Source of the DNA: Chrysemys picta bellii
Taxonomy: Eukaryota; Chordata; Testudines; Emydidae
Length of the DNA stretch: 64,000 nucleotides
Direction of reading: 5' to 3'
Assembly (NCBI RefSeq): GCF_011386835.1
Contig: NC_088804.1
Span: 35,141,549 to 35,205,548, forward strand
The position numbers were made by a program, and so were the translations under genes. Within the stretch, counting starts at the first letter, position 1; each line of letters opens with the position of its first letter. The notes below the pieces were generated by a model. That model saw nothing but the letters and a program-made list of their open reading frames with translations, did no database searches and was not told where the DNA came from. Below, piece by piece: positions 46,960 through 59,879 of the stretch.

Positions 46960-49900
46960 TAGACAGGGTCCTCAGGACAGGCTGGCATTAAACAAGTATC
47001 AACAGGGGAGTGTAAAAAGAGGGAAGATATGAGCACTCAACACTAAACTGAGATGTTGAGAACACAATTAATCAAGGCACCAAAGGACAGGAAGAAAAGA
47101 AATTAGCGAATTGCCTATATACCAGTGCTAGGAGCTTGGAATTGCTCATTTATGAGCATAAATTGGATCTACCGGGTATTATTGAAACCCGGTGGGGTGA
47201 TTCATACTTCTGGAATGTTTAAATTAATGGTTATTATAATCTATTTAGAAAGGATCAAGTGGGCAAAAGGGGAGGGGGAGTGGCACTCTGTCAAAAATAG
47301 CATTATCTGTTTCTGAGTCACTGATAACTCAGAAAAAAATAATCCCGAATGTTTATAGATCAATGTCCTAACTGATAAATCACAAGATGGGGTATTAGTT
47401 GGTGTCTGCTGCAGACCACTGAATCACACGAGGGAACAGGATAACCACCTCTTTATGCACCTATCTACAATGTGTAGGAAAAAAAGCTGTGTGATCATGA
47501 GGGACTTCAATTTGAGTGACATATGCTGGAAGTCTCATGCTGCCAGCAATAAAACATCCTTTGAATTTCTAAACGTTATAGATCACAATTTCCTAACTCA
47601 AAAAGAGTTGCAGCCAAAATGGGAGAATTCTTTATTAGTCCTTATCTTAACAGGTAAAGAGGAACTGGTCACAGAACTAAAAATTAATGGCAGTTTAGGG
47701 ACAAGTGATCATGACTTGATCGCACTTAGTGCTTTTATAGGGCCGATTTCACAAAGCTGAAAATAATTATGAGTCAAATCAACTGGGGAGGAAAAAATTA
47801 ATCTGAAAAATGTGAACAACACCTGGGAATCATTTAAAAACACCTTACTAGATGCACCCAAAGCCACATTCGAGAAAGAAGGCCATACTGATTAAAAATC
47901 CAACCTGGTTTAGAGAGGAAGTGAAGAGAGAGGGGGGGGGGGAAGGAAGAAAGGGTAAGCTGATAACAAACATAAATCACAACGTAGGAATTGTAGAAAT
48001 TTGATAAGGGAAGCAAAGGGAAACAAGGAGCACTCTACGGTCAGCAGAGTTAAGGGGAATAAGAAGGAGGTTTAAAAAAAAAATTAGGAACAAAAAGAAT
48101 CCTGACAATGGTATTGCCTATTAGGTGGAAATAGCAGATTTTCAGTAAGTCTTGGAGCACTAGGGGATTGGAAGAAAGTTAATGTTGTGCCAATTTTTAA
48201 AAAGGGTAAATGGGATAATCCAGGTAATTATAGACCTGTCAGCCTGACATCGATCTTGGGCAAGATAAAGGAGCAGCTGATACAGGACTTAATTAATAAA
48301 GGATTAAAGGAGAGTAATGTAATTAAGGCAACTCAACCTAGGATTATGGAAAATAGATCTTGTCAAACTAACTTGCAATCTTTTTTTGATGAGATTACAA
48401 GTTTGGTTGATGTAGGTAATAGGGTTGACTTAATACACGTAGATTTTTGTAAGGCATTTCATTTGGTACCACACAACATTTTGATTAAAAAACTACGACG
48501 ACATTAAATAGATTAAAAACTGGCTAACGGACAGAGCTCAAAATGCAATTATAAATGGGGAACTATCACTGAGTACGTATGTTTCCAGAGGAGTACTGCA
48601 GGGATCGACTTTTGCCCCTGCACCATTTAATATTTTTATCAAACACCTGGAAGAAAATATAATATCATCACTGAAAGTTTGCAGATGACAAAATAATTGG
48701 AGGAATGGTAAATAATGAAGAGCTATCTGGCTGGGTTGGCAAACTGGGCACAAGCAAATAATATGCATTTTAGTATGGCTAAGTGTAAATTTATACATCT
48801 AGGGAAAAAGACTGTAGACCATACTTACAGGATGGGGGACTCTATTCTGGGAAGCAGTGACTGTGAAAAAGATTTGGGCATCATGGTGGATAATCAACTG
48901 AACATGAGCTCTGTGTGTGACTCTATGGTCAAAAGAGCTAATGCTAGCTTGGGATGCATAAACATAGGAATCTTGAGTAGGAGTAGAGAGTTTATTTTAC
49001 CTCTATATTTGGCACTAGTGTGACCACTGCTGGAATACTGCTGGAACCAGTTCTGGTGCCCTCAATTCAAGAAAGCGGTTGCTAAATTGGAGACGGTTCA
49101 GAGAAGAGCCACAAAAATGACTGGAGGATTAGAAAAAATGCCTTAGAGTGATAGACTCAAATATCTCAATCTATTTTGGCTTAAAGAGATTAAGGGATGT
49201 CTTAGTTACAGTCTATAAGTAGGGCTCTACCAAATTCACGGTCCATTTTGGTAAATTTCATGGTCATGGGATTTTAAAAATACTAAATTTCATGATTTCA
49301 GCTATTACAATCTGAAATTTCACAGTGTTGTAATTGTAGGGATCCTGACCCAAAAATGAGTTGTGGGTCACAAGGTTATTGTCGGGGGGTTGCGGTAATT
49401 ATACCCTTACTTCTGTGCTGCTGCTGGCAGCCAGGAGCCCAGCTCCGTAGGCAGAGCCGCTGCCACCAGTAGTGCAGACGTAAGGATGGTCTGATATGGT
49501 ATTGCCAGCCTTACTTCTGTGCTGCTGCCTGCAGAGTTGGGCCTTCATTCAGCAGCTGCCACTCTCCGGCTGCATAGCTCTGAAGGCAGCGCAGAAGTAA
49601 GGGGGGCAATACCACAACACCCCCAAAGATAGCCTTGTGACCCCCCTGCAACTCCCTTTTGGGTCAGGACCCCCAATTTGTGAAACACTGGTCTCCTCCG
49701 TGAAATCTGTTTAGTATAAGGTAAAAGCGCACAAAAGACCAGATTTCATGGGCATCTGTGATGTGTTTTTCATGGCTGTGAATTTGGTAGGGCCCTGTCT
49801 ATAAGTATCTACATGGGGAACAAATATTTAATAGTGGATCTTCAGTCTAGCCGAGAAAAGGTACAAAACCTTCCAATGTTTGGAGGCTGAAGCGTAATTC

Positions 49901-50139
49901 AGACGTAACTAAGTAAGGTGGAAATTTTTAAAGGTGAGAATAATTAACCACTGGAACAATTTACCAAGGGTCGTGGTGAATTTTCTATACCTGACCATTC
50001 TTAAATCCAGATTGGATATTTTTCTAAAATGTATGTTCTAGGAATTATTTTGGGGAAGTTCTGTGGCCTGTGTTATACAGGAGGTCAGACTAGATGATCA
50101 TAATAGTCTCTTCTGACCTCAGAATCTATGAGTCTATGA
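46960..50139 (+). mobile_element. Long CR1 LINE copy, ORF2, split by a hAT element
   Basis: Plus-strand CR1. The endonuclease region reads MRDFNLSDICWKS (about 47500) and GTSDHDLI (about 47700); reverse transcriptase reads VPIFKKGKWDNPGNYRPVSL (about 48187-48246), HVDFCKAF and the catalytic FADD at 48678-48689; the C-terminal region has SMAKCKFIHLG and PLYLALV. The 3' end has ggtcagactagatgatcata and the tctatgagtctatga tail. Frames are broken by many stops and shifts. A 578-bp hAT element sits inside at 49220-49797. The 5' limit is approximate. Confidence 0.9.
49220..49797. mobile_element. hAT element nested in CR1
   Basis: Ends TAGGGCTCTACCAAATTC and GAATTTGGTAGGGCCCTG; perfect 8-bp duplication tctataag (49212-49219, 49798-49805). 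Same family as 16073-16735. Younger than the CR1 it interrupts. Confidence 0.9.
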
Positions 50140-51784
50140 CAAATAAAGCTAGTTAAAATTTTTGATTTAAATGTTTTTGTATGAAAAATGGCCCCTTTTT
50201 TTTTAATCAAAATGGACATTTCCACAAGTAGGGTTGCACTGGAAAAACAAAGCAAAAAACAAATGTTTGCTGGAAACTGAAAATATTTAGGTTTTGGATT
50301 TTCACTTTTTCAACAAAAGTGAAACTTTTTTGTTTTCATTGACATTTTTCATGGGAACCAAAGGCACCGTTTCTTGATCAGAGCTATTCAAAAATATACT
50401 TACACTCCCCAAGTTATTCGGTTTTGGCCCAATCCTGTATTTCCTTTGGGCTCCCCAAAATACAATATCAGGACCTATTTTTTTGCATGGAGATCAAAAT
50501 GAAGTTCTAGAGCTCTTGTAAAAACTTCCAGGCTCTGACCCAACTTTAGGCATTGTTTTAAAAGATTGTTACAACTTCTAAAACCGATTTTGGTGTAACT
50601 GATGAAGCAACATAGATTTAATTTTGTGTGATATATTGTTTATGAATGGATTTGATGCCACACAATGACCCAGGGAAATGGCACCATTATAAATGATGGC
50701 ACAGAGAGAGACAAAAGGGCCAAACTTGCTAATAGCTTCTTGAATACTTGCCTTGGTGGTGATTTTTTTTTTGGCATTTTAGTTTTGAAATAAAAATTAA
50801 GAAAATTCTGAAGTGATAAGGAGACTATATCACAGACAGCAGAAGCAAATGAATGTCTGAAGGTGGAACACACAGTTCCCCTTTTCTCAAGTTTAAGATG
50901 ACTGGGGAGACAGATAGAATGATTTCAAAGAAGGGGAACAAAATGATAGCATGAAGTCGAAAGAGACTGACATTTACAAATAATTCAGTCTAATTTTAAT
51001 ACTAAACTTGACATTTTATGAATCTCTTACCATAGTGTGTTTTAGCGTGCGCCTATGCATGGATGCTATGGACCTGATCCCCAGTTGGTGTGAACTGTCA
51101 ACCATAGTTTCACTGAAGTCAGATGAGCTGCACTAGCTGAGATGGTCCTATGTTTGAATGCCTATATAGAATCATGGCTGGGCAAACAGTGGAAACAAGC
51201 ATCTATGAACATTTTTACAAATTCTGAATCACATTCCACTTCAGGAACATAAGAATTACCAGACTGAATCAGACCAGAGGTCCATTTACTCCAGTATCCT
51301 GTCCCTGATGGTGACCAGCTCCAGGTATTTCAGAGGCACGTGTAAGAACCGTGCAGGAGGCAGCTGTGAGATAATCTGCCCCCAACATTAGGTCTTGTGT
51401 GAGCATCTACTTTGCTCACACAAGCAAAGTTTCATTTAAGTGAATGTTCATAGCAAGTGAATTTTGGGCTTGTAGCCAAAATTTGTTCAACGAGAGACTA
51501 TTACGTTTATGATGAAACAAAATTAATTTTCCAATGGAAGCAGAAGTATAATATATAAAAGTCAGGTCATCCAACAGGGAAAAGAAAAAAATACCATATC
51601 GTGTGACCTACATAGGTGACCAATCACACGGCTCAAAGAGCAAATTCTGGCTAGAAAAGAATTAAGGGCTGGATTGTTATATCTCACTCACATTGTGTGT
51701 AGTACCTTACTCCACAAGGTGGGGATACTCAAGGTATAAGGTACTATTTAGTGTGATAAAGAATATCACAATTTGTCCTTAAAT
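50140..51784. other. Intergenic, old repeat remnants
   Basis: About 50150-50390 has A/T-rich words like the agctggt..aaaatttt MITE at 57087. About 51243-51400 reads gaacataagaattaccag, gaatcagaccagaggtcca: a retroposon tail common in turtle DNA as remembered. No coding exon recognised. Confidence 0.4.
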
Positions 51785-52119
51785 CCGGGGTCGGCAACGT
51801 TCGGCACGCGGCTCGCCAGGGTAAGCACCCTAGCGGGCCGGGCCAGTTTATTTACCTGCTGACGCGGCAGGTTCGGCCGATCGCAGCCCCCACTCACCGC
51901 GGTTCATTGTCCCGGGCCAATGGGGGCGGCGGGAAGCGGCGCAGGCCGAGGGATGTGCTGGCTGCGGCTTCCCGCCGCCCCCATTGGCCTGGGACGGCGA
52001 ACCGTGGCGAGTGGGGGCCACGATCGGCCGAACCTGCCGCGTCAGCAGGTAAATAAACTGGCCAGGCCCGCTAGGGTGCTTACCCTGGCGAGCCGCGTGC
52101 CAAACGTTGCTGACCCCTG
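51785..52119. mobile_element. Palindromic hAT MITE, copy 4
   Basis: 335 bp with perfect duplication ccttaaat (51777-51784, 52120-52127). First bases changed to CCGGGGTC. Both arms keep the CCAAT/GC-box module. Confidence 0.9.
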
Positions 52120-52926
52120 CCTTAAATGAAGAACTGCTCAGAACAGGCTGTGAACAATCCATAGATTGACATTTGATCATAAAATTATTCAAACCATTTT
52201 GAATAACTAATGAATTCACAAAAATTATGAGCTGTTTGCAGACACATTCCAAATGGAGAAAACAAAGTTTAAATCCACCAAATAATATTGCACACACCAA
52301 ATAGTTTGCCTAGCTCCATACATGATCTTTTATTTAGAGAGTGCACCAAAACTAAAAATGCATTGCTAAGCACCGTAACCCTTAGAGTCTTTTCCAGCCA
52401 AGACAGCCAGAAATTGGAGACAGTAATTCTTCTCTTTATGTGTGTTTTATGACTTATGTGCGTGTTACCTGGAACTTGTTTTAAAGGATCAAAGGTAACC
52501 AAATGCACATGCGAATCTTCCTAACCACTAGTTTTAAATGGGGAAAAGATAATATATGTTCAATCCACGTAAATGTGTTTTCATATGAATATGTTGCTTT
52601 CTGTGCTGGATTTGGTAAACACTAGCATACTAATTTCTAAAGTGTTTTGCATTTCATAACAAACTTGACTGACAACCCTAAAGTGCTGTGTCTTCAAGAA
52701 GAAAATGATGGAGCAGGCTGTATTGTCTAAGCATCCTCTGGGAACATCTTGGAAATGATACAGTAGCATCTCAGGTTAAACAACACGTTTAGTTCAATAG
52801 ATACTCTCTGCTTGATACCAGTGGAGAATGTGTCCCATTGCATCAACTTTCTCAGCATCTGCAATGTCATTCTATGCAGCAAGCATATCCTTAAAAAAAT
52901 GTTTCTCTTGCCAAATCAGTCTAGGG

Positions 52927-53195
52927 CAGGGGTCGGCAATGTTTGGCACGCGGCTCGCCAGGGTAAGCACCCTAGCAGGCCGGGCCAGTTTATTTACCTG
53001 CTGATGTGGGAAGCTGCGGCCAGCACATCCTTCGCCCGCGCCACTTCCCACTGCCCCCATTGGCCCGGGACGGCGAACCGCGGCCAGTGGGGGCCGCAAT
53101 AGGCCGAACCTGCTGCGTCAGCAGGTAAATAAACTGTCCCAGCCCGTTAGGGTGCTTACCCTGGAGAGCCGCGTGCCAAACGTTGCCAACCCCTG
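52927..53195. mobile_element. Palindromic hAT MITE, copy 5, internally deleted
   Basis: 269 bp with perfect duplication gtctaggg (52919-52926, 53196-53203). About 65 bp of the left arm, including its CCAAT module, are missing after cctgctgatg, so the hairpin is lopsided. Confidence 0.9.
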
Positions 53196-53203
53196 GTCTA
53201 GGG

Positions 53204-54518
53204 ACTAGAAAGGACGTCTGTCATCGGCAAAATAATTTATATTTACACTTGTTAGTGTGAGTGGGCAAAATCAAGCATCTCTCCCACTGGAGCAAGACAT
53301 ACTTCATATTCAGATTTTTTAAGATATTTAGGTGTTGCTGTGCTCAGTGTCGCAATGACTAACTGGTTTAGGAGCCTAAATCTTCTTTTCATAAAGGTAG
53401 TTAGGAGAAAAAAAAAGTTATTGACAGACAATCTGAGATGGAGAATTACCACAAACAACATTTTTGACATGTTGGCAACTATGTTTTAAAATATTGTCCA
53501 CGGTTTAAAGATCTAGAACCCCAGACACAGGTATTAAGGGCCAGATTTTGCCCCCCCCCATGATCAAGTTGAGTAGTACCTAATTTCATAGTAGTCCCAC
53601 TGATATCAGTGGAGAAAGGTGCTACTTATTGTGAATGAGAGTGGAAGAATCTGGTGCTAAATGACGCCCAAGGTCATGCAGGAAGTCTGAAGCAGAGCCA
53701 ATAATAGAACAGAGGTTTCCGGACTCCCTGTCCTCTTTTGAACCACAAAACCATGTTTCTTTTCTAGAAACAAAACGAAACCCAGCCCAGCAAGAAGAGA
53801 AAAATTCTTCAGGTTGAGGTTAGACCCCGGGCCTGGTGTCTTAAAATTCCACCTGCCCTGCAGGAAGGGACTGTATGTTTTACAGGAACTCTATGTCATT
53901 CAGTGGAGTGCAAGGCAGGAATCCCCTGTAAGAAGTGGAGTTTTAAGGCTTGCATTCTGTGAAAAATGCCCCATGAAACTGTACATTAGATGGATTCCAT
54001 GTTCAAAATGTGCAGCCCAATAGGTAAATCAAATAATTCTACCCACACGATGGGTGTGCGTCTACTTTACAGATGAGACTGTGCTTCCCAGCGTGGGTAG
54101 ACAGACAACATGCTAGTTCTGCTAGAGCTAGCATGACAGTGAAGCCAGGGGTAGCATGATCAATGGCTTGGGCTAGCCATGGGTTTGTCCTCAGGTGGCT
54201 AACCTGAGCTGCTGCCCGTGCTACTGCAGGCTACGCTAGCATGTCTGTTTACCTGTGCTGGGAAGCATGCTCCCAGCTACAGTATAGAAATATCCAATGA
54301 GGAAATCAGCCACTGACACTGTGAAAAAGGAAAGGATGGAAGAGGAAACACACATGATATCAATCAGTGACACTTTTTATGTACTGTCATTGTATTGAGC
54401 ACGCAAGAAGAAATTCTTGGCTGCTGGAGAAACAATAAAACTGGGCCTTGATGAAATGGAAATGAAAATCAGGGTAAAACAGGGCCAACTAAAAATAACG
54501 AAATGGAGTTTTAAAAGG
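53204..54518. other. Intergenic with repeat fragments
   Basis: 53310-53480 resembles the 8004 family (aggtgttgctgtgctcag, aggagcctaaatc). 53640-53745 has a reversed MIR word (cccaaggtcatgcagg). 54060-54291 has inverted words (tgcttcccagc / gctgggaagca, gctagcatg / catgctagc) like another MITE. No coding exon. Confidence 0.4.
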
Positions 54519-54526
54519 CTTTATTG

Positions 54527-54860
54527 CAGGGGTCGGCAACGTTTGGCACGCGGCTCGCCAGGGTAAGCACCCTAACGGGCTGGGCCAGTTTATTTACCTG
54601 CTGACGCAGCAGGTTCGGCCGATCGCGGCCCCCACTCGCCGCAGTTCGCCGTCCCGGGCCAATGGGGGTGACGGGAAGCAGCGCGAGCTGAGGGATGTGC
54701 TGGCCGTGGCTTCCCGCCACCCCCATTGGCCCGGGACGGCGAACCGCGGCCAGTGGGGGCCGCGATCGGCCGAACCTGCCGCGTCAGCAGGTAAATAACT
54801 GGCCCAGCCTGCCCGGGTGCTTACCCTGGCGAGCCGCATGCCGAACGTTGCCGACCCCTG
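54527..54860. mobile_element. Palindromic hAT MITE, copy 6
   Basis: 334 bp with perfect duplication ctttattg (54519-54526, 54861-54868). Both arms present; frames at 54511-54726 and 54594-54839 are chance products shared with sister copies. Confidence 0.9.
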
Positions 54861-54868
54861 CTTTATTG

Positions 54869-55564
54869 TGTTCCATTCAGGAAGCTGGGTTCAGCACTAG
54901 GAACAGAGTTTACATACTGTAGAAATGCAGCTAATGAGATGGAAAAACAAAGAATGATTTTAGAGATTGAAGTGCAGAAGTGAAGGTAGTTTCCTGCCAT
55001 AGGAGAAGGATATTAAATGTTGAGCCACTGAATGTTTCAAAATCTTTTTTAGGACTCAGAATTTTGGGAAGTTTAGTTTCTCTATGTCCCTTTCGTGCAG
55101 CAAGACAGGAGTTAAAAAAATATTGTTAATGTCTGTGGGATCATTCACTAGGGATCTTTTGGAAGAGTAATCTTCACATTTGGAAGTATTTTCTCATTAC
55201 AGATAATGGGATGATGAGCTGAAAAATGATCTTAGCCACTTATGATTCTAAAAGCCCACAGTCTGAATAATCTATGATGACTTAGAGATAATAGCAGCAA
55301 AGAAATAACTCATTTAACACAATGTCCATTTACTTAGTAGACTTTTACTGTCATACATCTATTTTCATGCACTCTTGTAACAAGTTAGAAAAAAGATGCA
55401 CAATTAAAGAGTGACAAGTATGCTGTGAGGATCACTTTGCACAAGGCTGTAGCTCATCCATACAAAATCTGATTTTAATGTAGTATCAGACTCATCCTTT
55501 GGGGGGGGGGGAAGATAATCGCTGTTCTGTACTCTTTAAACTAAAAGCAGCATAAGGAAAGAAG
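54869..55564. other. Intergenic, nothing recognised
   Basis: AT-rich, one poly(G) run at about 55500-55511. No repeat family or gene identified. Confidence 0.5.
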
Positions 55565-56425
55565 GATGGCCTTGTGCTTAAGGCACTAAACTGTGACTCA
55601 GGAAATCAGAGGTCAATTCATCACTCTGCCACAAACTAACTGTGGACAAGCCTCTTAATTCTCTCAGTGCCTCAGTTCTTCTTCTGTAAAATGGGGATAA
55701 TACTTGCTTTCTCCTGCCCTTTGTCTGCCTTATCTATTTAGATTGTATGGGGCAGGGACTGTCTCTTACCACATATTGGGCCGCTTCACATACCACAATT
55801 GTCCCCCTCTACTTGGTACTGGTGAGGCCTGAGCTGGAGTACTGTGTCCAGTTTTGGGCACTGCACTTCAGGAAAGAAGTGGACAAATTGAAGGGAATCC
55901 AGAGGGGAGCAACAAAAGTGAGAAAAGATTTAGAAAACCTGACCTATGAGGAAAGGTTAAAAAACTGGGCACATTTAGTTTTGAGAAAAGAAGACTGGGG
56001 TTGGCAGGGGATCTGATAACACTCTTTAAATATGTTAAGGGATGTTATAAAGAGGACTGTGATCAATTGTTTTCCATGTTCACTGAAGCAGGACAAGAAG
56101 TAATGGGCTTAGTCTGCAGCAAGGGAGATTTAGGGTAGATATTAGGAAAAAGTCTCTGCTTAAGCTCTGGAATAGGCTTCTGAAGGAGGCTGTGGAATAC
56201 CCATCATTGGAAGTTTTTAAGAACATGTTGGACAAACACCTGTCAGGGATGGTCTAGGTTTATTTGGTCCTGCCTCCATGCAGGGGGCTGGACTTGATAA
56301 CTTCTTGAAGTCCCTTCCAGCCCTACATTTCTATGATTCTGTATCTGTACAGTGCCTAGTGCAGTAGAGTTGTGATCTTGGGTCTTTACATGCTACATAA
56401 TGCTATTATTCTACTACTACTGCTA
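55565..56425 (+). repeat. MIR-type SINE interrupted by a CR1 3' end
   Basis: Plus-strand SINE: gtgcctcagttcttcttct, gtaaaatggggataatac, then attgtatggggcagggactg at 55741. Its tail (ctgtacagtgcctagtgcag) resumes at about 56345, after the CR1 insertion. Confidence 0.65.
55780..56340 (+). mobile_element. CR1 LINE 3' fragment
   Basis: Reads the ORF2 C-terminus [40 protein letters not shown] in one frame to about 56013, then the 3' UTR and a gtcccttccagccctacatt terminus with ctatgattct tail. 5'-truncated. Confidence 0.85.
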
Positions 56426-58442
56426 CTACCACTATTAATGATAAGTACCACAATTTAGGAGTTAAGAAAGCAGTGGGATTTAGTGATGAGCCTCAGGGAT
56501 TAATTTTGACTCTACTACTGATTTACATTATGATTTTAGATCATTTAATCTCATTATATCTCAGTTTACATATTTATTAAACTATACTTAATAACATCAA
56601 AGTGGTACTGTGAGTCATAATTAAGCGTTATGAGATCCTCAAATGAAAGGCTTTATAGATATGCAAAATAATATCATCGTCATCATCATAATTTGGAAAG
56701 ATGCCAAAAAATCATAGTTGGTTCCTTCCTGGAGTCAGATTCACCTTACAATATACTTTCCTTCCAAATATTTGCTAAATTCCTTTAAAAATGATTTGTT
56801 TTAAATGATTTTCTCTATTTCTGAACAGTTCAGTTTGTTCCATACACAAGCTATTCTCCATTTCAAGAAATTTCTCTTCACTGTATATCCTCTCAGTGGA
56901 AGTTTGTATCCCTTGTGCTTCTATTTGACTCCAGCTCACACAGGGTGAAATTCTGACCCCAATATATGGGAGTTTTGCCATTGATTTCAATGGGACCACC
57001 ATTTCATTCACAAAATGAAAGTCACCAAATCAAATTACCTGCCCGTCTCCTCCTTTCACACGATAAACCTCTATGTAAGTTGCAACTAGAGCTGGTAGAA
57101 AATTTGCATGAAAAAAAATTGACCCCCCCACCCCATTTTTTGTTCTAATTGAAATGCTAAATTTCAACATTCTTCATTAAAACTTGAAAAATGTCAACCA
57201 GCTCTACACCTGAAATCATCCAGATTTTTTAAAAATCTAAATGTGACGTTTTGATGAAAAACTAAAACTTTGAAATTTGGAAAATTTTAACCAGCTTTAG
57301 TTGTCATTTCTTCTGTCTCATGAAAATAAACCCACCTTAAGGACTTTATTTTGAGAAGTGGGTAGCCTATGGTCTATATATAGCTGCCAGTTTCATCCTA
57401 GCTTGATATCTTTATTCCCTATGCCTATCTATTCTTCTCTCTCCTGATGACTACAGTGACAAACTACAGTGGAAAAAGTAACGCTCAGGTGGATAATATT
57501 GATAAGAAGATATGAAAACGGTGAATGACATAAATTCTACCAAATGAATGTCTGACAGAACAACACAAGGTATTAATAGCTAAAATTAGACTGCAAACTA
57601 AGAAAACAGGAAAGAAGATGGAATTGAGGAGGAAATAGCATTGGTAGTTATGTAAGGAAGAGTTCTACCAAAAAGTAAAGGACAACTTTTGTATTTTGGC
57701 AATGAAGTCAATGGAGGAAGAAGATTGTTTCATGAAGGCAGTGAAGGTACCATGTGGCAAAGCGAGTGGTAAGATGCGGGGGTGTGTGTGTGTGTGTGTG
57801 TGTCAGAGCACAAGCTGGAGGTGGAAGTCTGAGGTACAAGAGAAGCTAAAAAGAAAGGATGAATTATTTAAAGAGTTTGAGGAAGTAGGTCATGACAATG
57901 AAACAATCAAAAATGCACACAAACGGGCAAAGCAAAGAAGGCTAACCAGGCAGTTGCTAAGGTAATGTCAGTGACTGGGACATGGGCAGTGGTTGGAGCG
58001 GGAGTCAGTAGCCAAGAAACGGAGCCCAGGGTTTGAGCCAGAATTAGAGGCTAGATGCCAGAGACAAGGGGTAGAGCCAAAGTTAGGCATCAGGCATTAG
58101 AGCTGAAGGGTCACAGCTGGGTTACCTGGAGTGAGGCTGGCTCTAAGGCTGAAACAAGGCTGGCATAGGAGCTATTGCAGCCGTGAGCAAATGCTTTGAG
58201 CTGTTGAACTGCTGCTGCTGGGCTGAGAAGCTGGTCTGCTGACTCTTCTAACCAATCTGGTGGTGCACAACTGTGTCTTGAGGTGCAAATCAAAGGTCTG
58301 TGCCGGTATATGTAAGGGTGCAAAGAGACACCCCTGGCATCCTTCACACAGGAAGTAAATGGACAGCAAGTTTGTTTCATGAAACAAACTGGGATCTCAG
58401 CCAGGCTTGCTTGAAAATTCTGGGGAGAACTTTGGATGAGAT
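56426..58442. other. Intergenic with a MITE and a microsatellite
   Basis: Holds (GT)n at 57782-57803 and an inverted-repeat MITE near 57087-57296 (gagctggtagaaaattt / aaattttaaccagctt). The frame at 57696-57965 crosses the microsatellite and has a Lys/Glu-rich tail but no recognised domain or splice context. Confidence 0.45.
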
Positions 58443-58598
58443 AAGGGCCGGCTCTAGGCACCAGAGTTCCAAGCATGCTTGGGGCGGCACTTCTCAAGGG
58501 GCAGCATTCCGGCCCTTTGGGGGCGGCTCTTTTCAAGGGGCGGCAATCGGGTTTTTTTTTTTTTTCTTGGGGCGGCAAAAAACCTGGAGCCGGCCCTG
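58443..58598. mobile_element. hAT MITE, CAGGGCCGGCTC family, short copy
   Basis: 156 bp; ends AAGGGCCGGCTC and GAGCCGGCCCTG; flanks gatgagat / ggtgagat match 7 of 8. Contains a 16-T run. Same family as 24959. Confidence 0.8.
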
Positions 58599-58606
58599 GG
58601 TGAGAT

Positions 58607-59879
58607 CAGCTTCTTTAGATAGGAGGAGAACTTGTTAGTTAAAGTTAGTCTCTAGAAAGCATGTTACATATAAAACAAAATCATAACCTTTGGTTTCCAA
58701 TATTCTCATTCACAATCACTTAAATTTCTGTTCTTTGATAATAAACTCATTCTTGTTTTCACTATAAATATATCTAAATGCTGTGTGTTCAGCAGAGCTG
58801 TGTTCTAAACTGTAATTAGTAAACTGTGGTGTGCTGGTCCTTTGGGAACAGCTGGCCAGGTAATTCTGTGAGTGTTCAGTGAATGAGGGCTGGATACTAC
58901 AGGGAACGACTGGAGGACTAGGGAGATGGTGTGTGCCTATCACTAACCTGTACAGAGAGTGAGGCCTGCAGAGGCCTGAAAGGTAGCTCGTGTTGCCAGA
59001 GGTTTCAGGGAGCTGATCCACAACAGGAACCACTATGCTGTAGAAGACAAGACTTCCTCCTGCTAAGGTCAGGTGTTGGTGAAGTGCCTCACAACACTGG
59101 GTACCCCTGAGAAGCGTCACAGCCTTCAAAAGACTTTAGAGTCCCCTCTCCACCCCAGAGAATGAACCACCGCTTGCAACTGAAAGCCAGTCTCTTCAAG
59201 TTCTTCTTTCCCCCAGTAATACATTTTATCATAACTTTGCTGGCTTTCTATCAGATGCATCTTTTTCTGTGAGAAAAATATCGCAACTTCTCTCCAGCAG
59301 GCAGTAAAACCTCTTCATACGGCACCAGTACTAAAAGAGTGTAGTGTTCACTTTGTGTATGTCCATAGGACAGAAATGTTTGGCTAGATTTAATTAATCC
59401 CTCTCATTTTCAAAGAGCGTGACAGGGATTTGTCTTAGAACTCCCATTGACTTGATCAGGAAACATTGTGGCCTAGTGGTTAAAACAAGGGATAGGAAGT
59501 TAGGATTCCTGGATTTAATTCCAAGCCCTGCCGCTGAGTCACTGTGTGACATTTGGCAAGTTCTGTAATAACTCTGGGCTTTAGTTTCCCCATATGTAAA
59601 ATGGGGGATTATAGTATTTCAGACTTAAAGGCGGAGAGGCTTAAATCAGGGAAAGCTTTGAGACCCTTAATCTGAAGAAGTGCAAATTATCCTTAAGGGA
59701 AGTTACATGGCTAAACTCTGTGGAACTCCAAAAATGTAGGGATGTACAACATTTCCTGCTCTTTAAAAACAGGCCAAGAATGCAGCTGTGCTGATTTTAT
59801 AAATGCATCCCTGAATGCTCTTTGCTTTGAACTAGCGTCAAAGAGATGCAATAGTACTTATGAACATGAAGGGCTAAAC
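58607..59879. other. Intergenic with one MIR
   Basis: No gene recognised; the frame at 58716-59129 (137 codons, minus) has no family features. MIR described separately. Confidence 0.45.
59465..59625 (+). repeat. MIR-type SINE
   Basis: Well-kept plus-strand copy: gtggcctagtggttaaaac head, gccctgccgctgagtcactg, then gtttccccatatgtaaaatg. Confidence 0.75.

Noticed and set aside
58111..58638. 155-codon minus and 112-codon plus frames
   Set aside because: Partly inside a hAT MITE with a poly(T) run; no family similarity seen.
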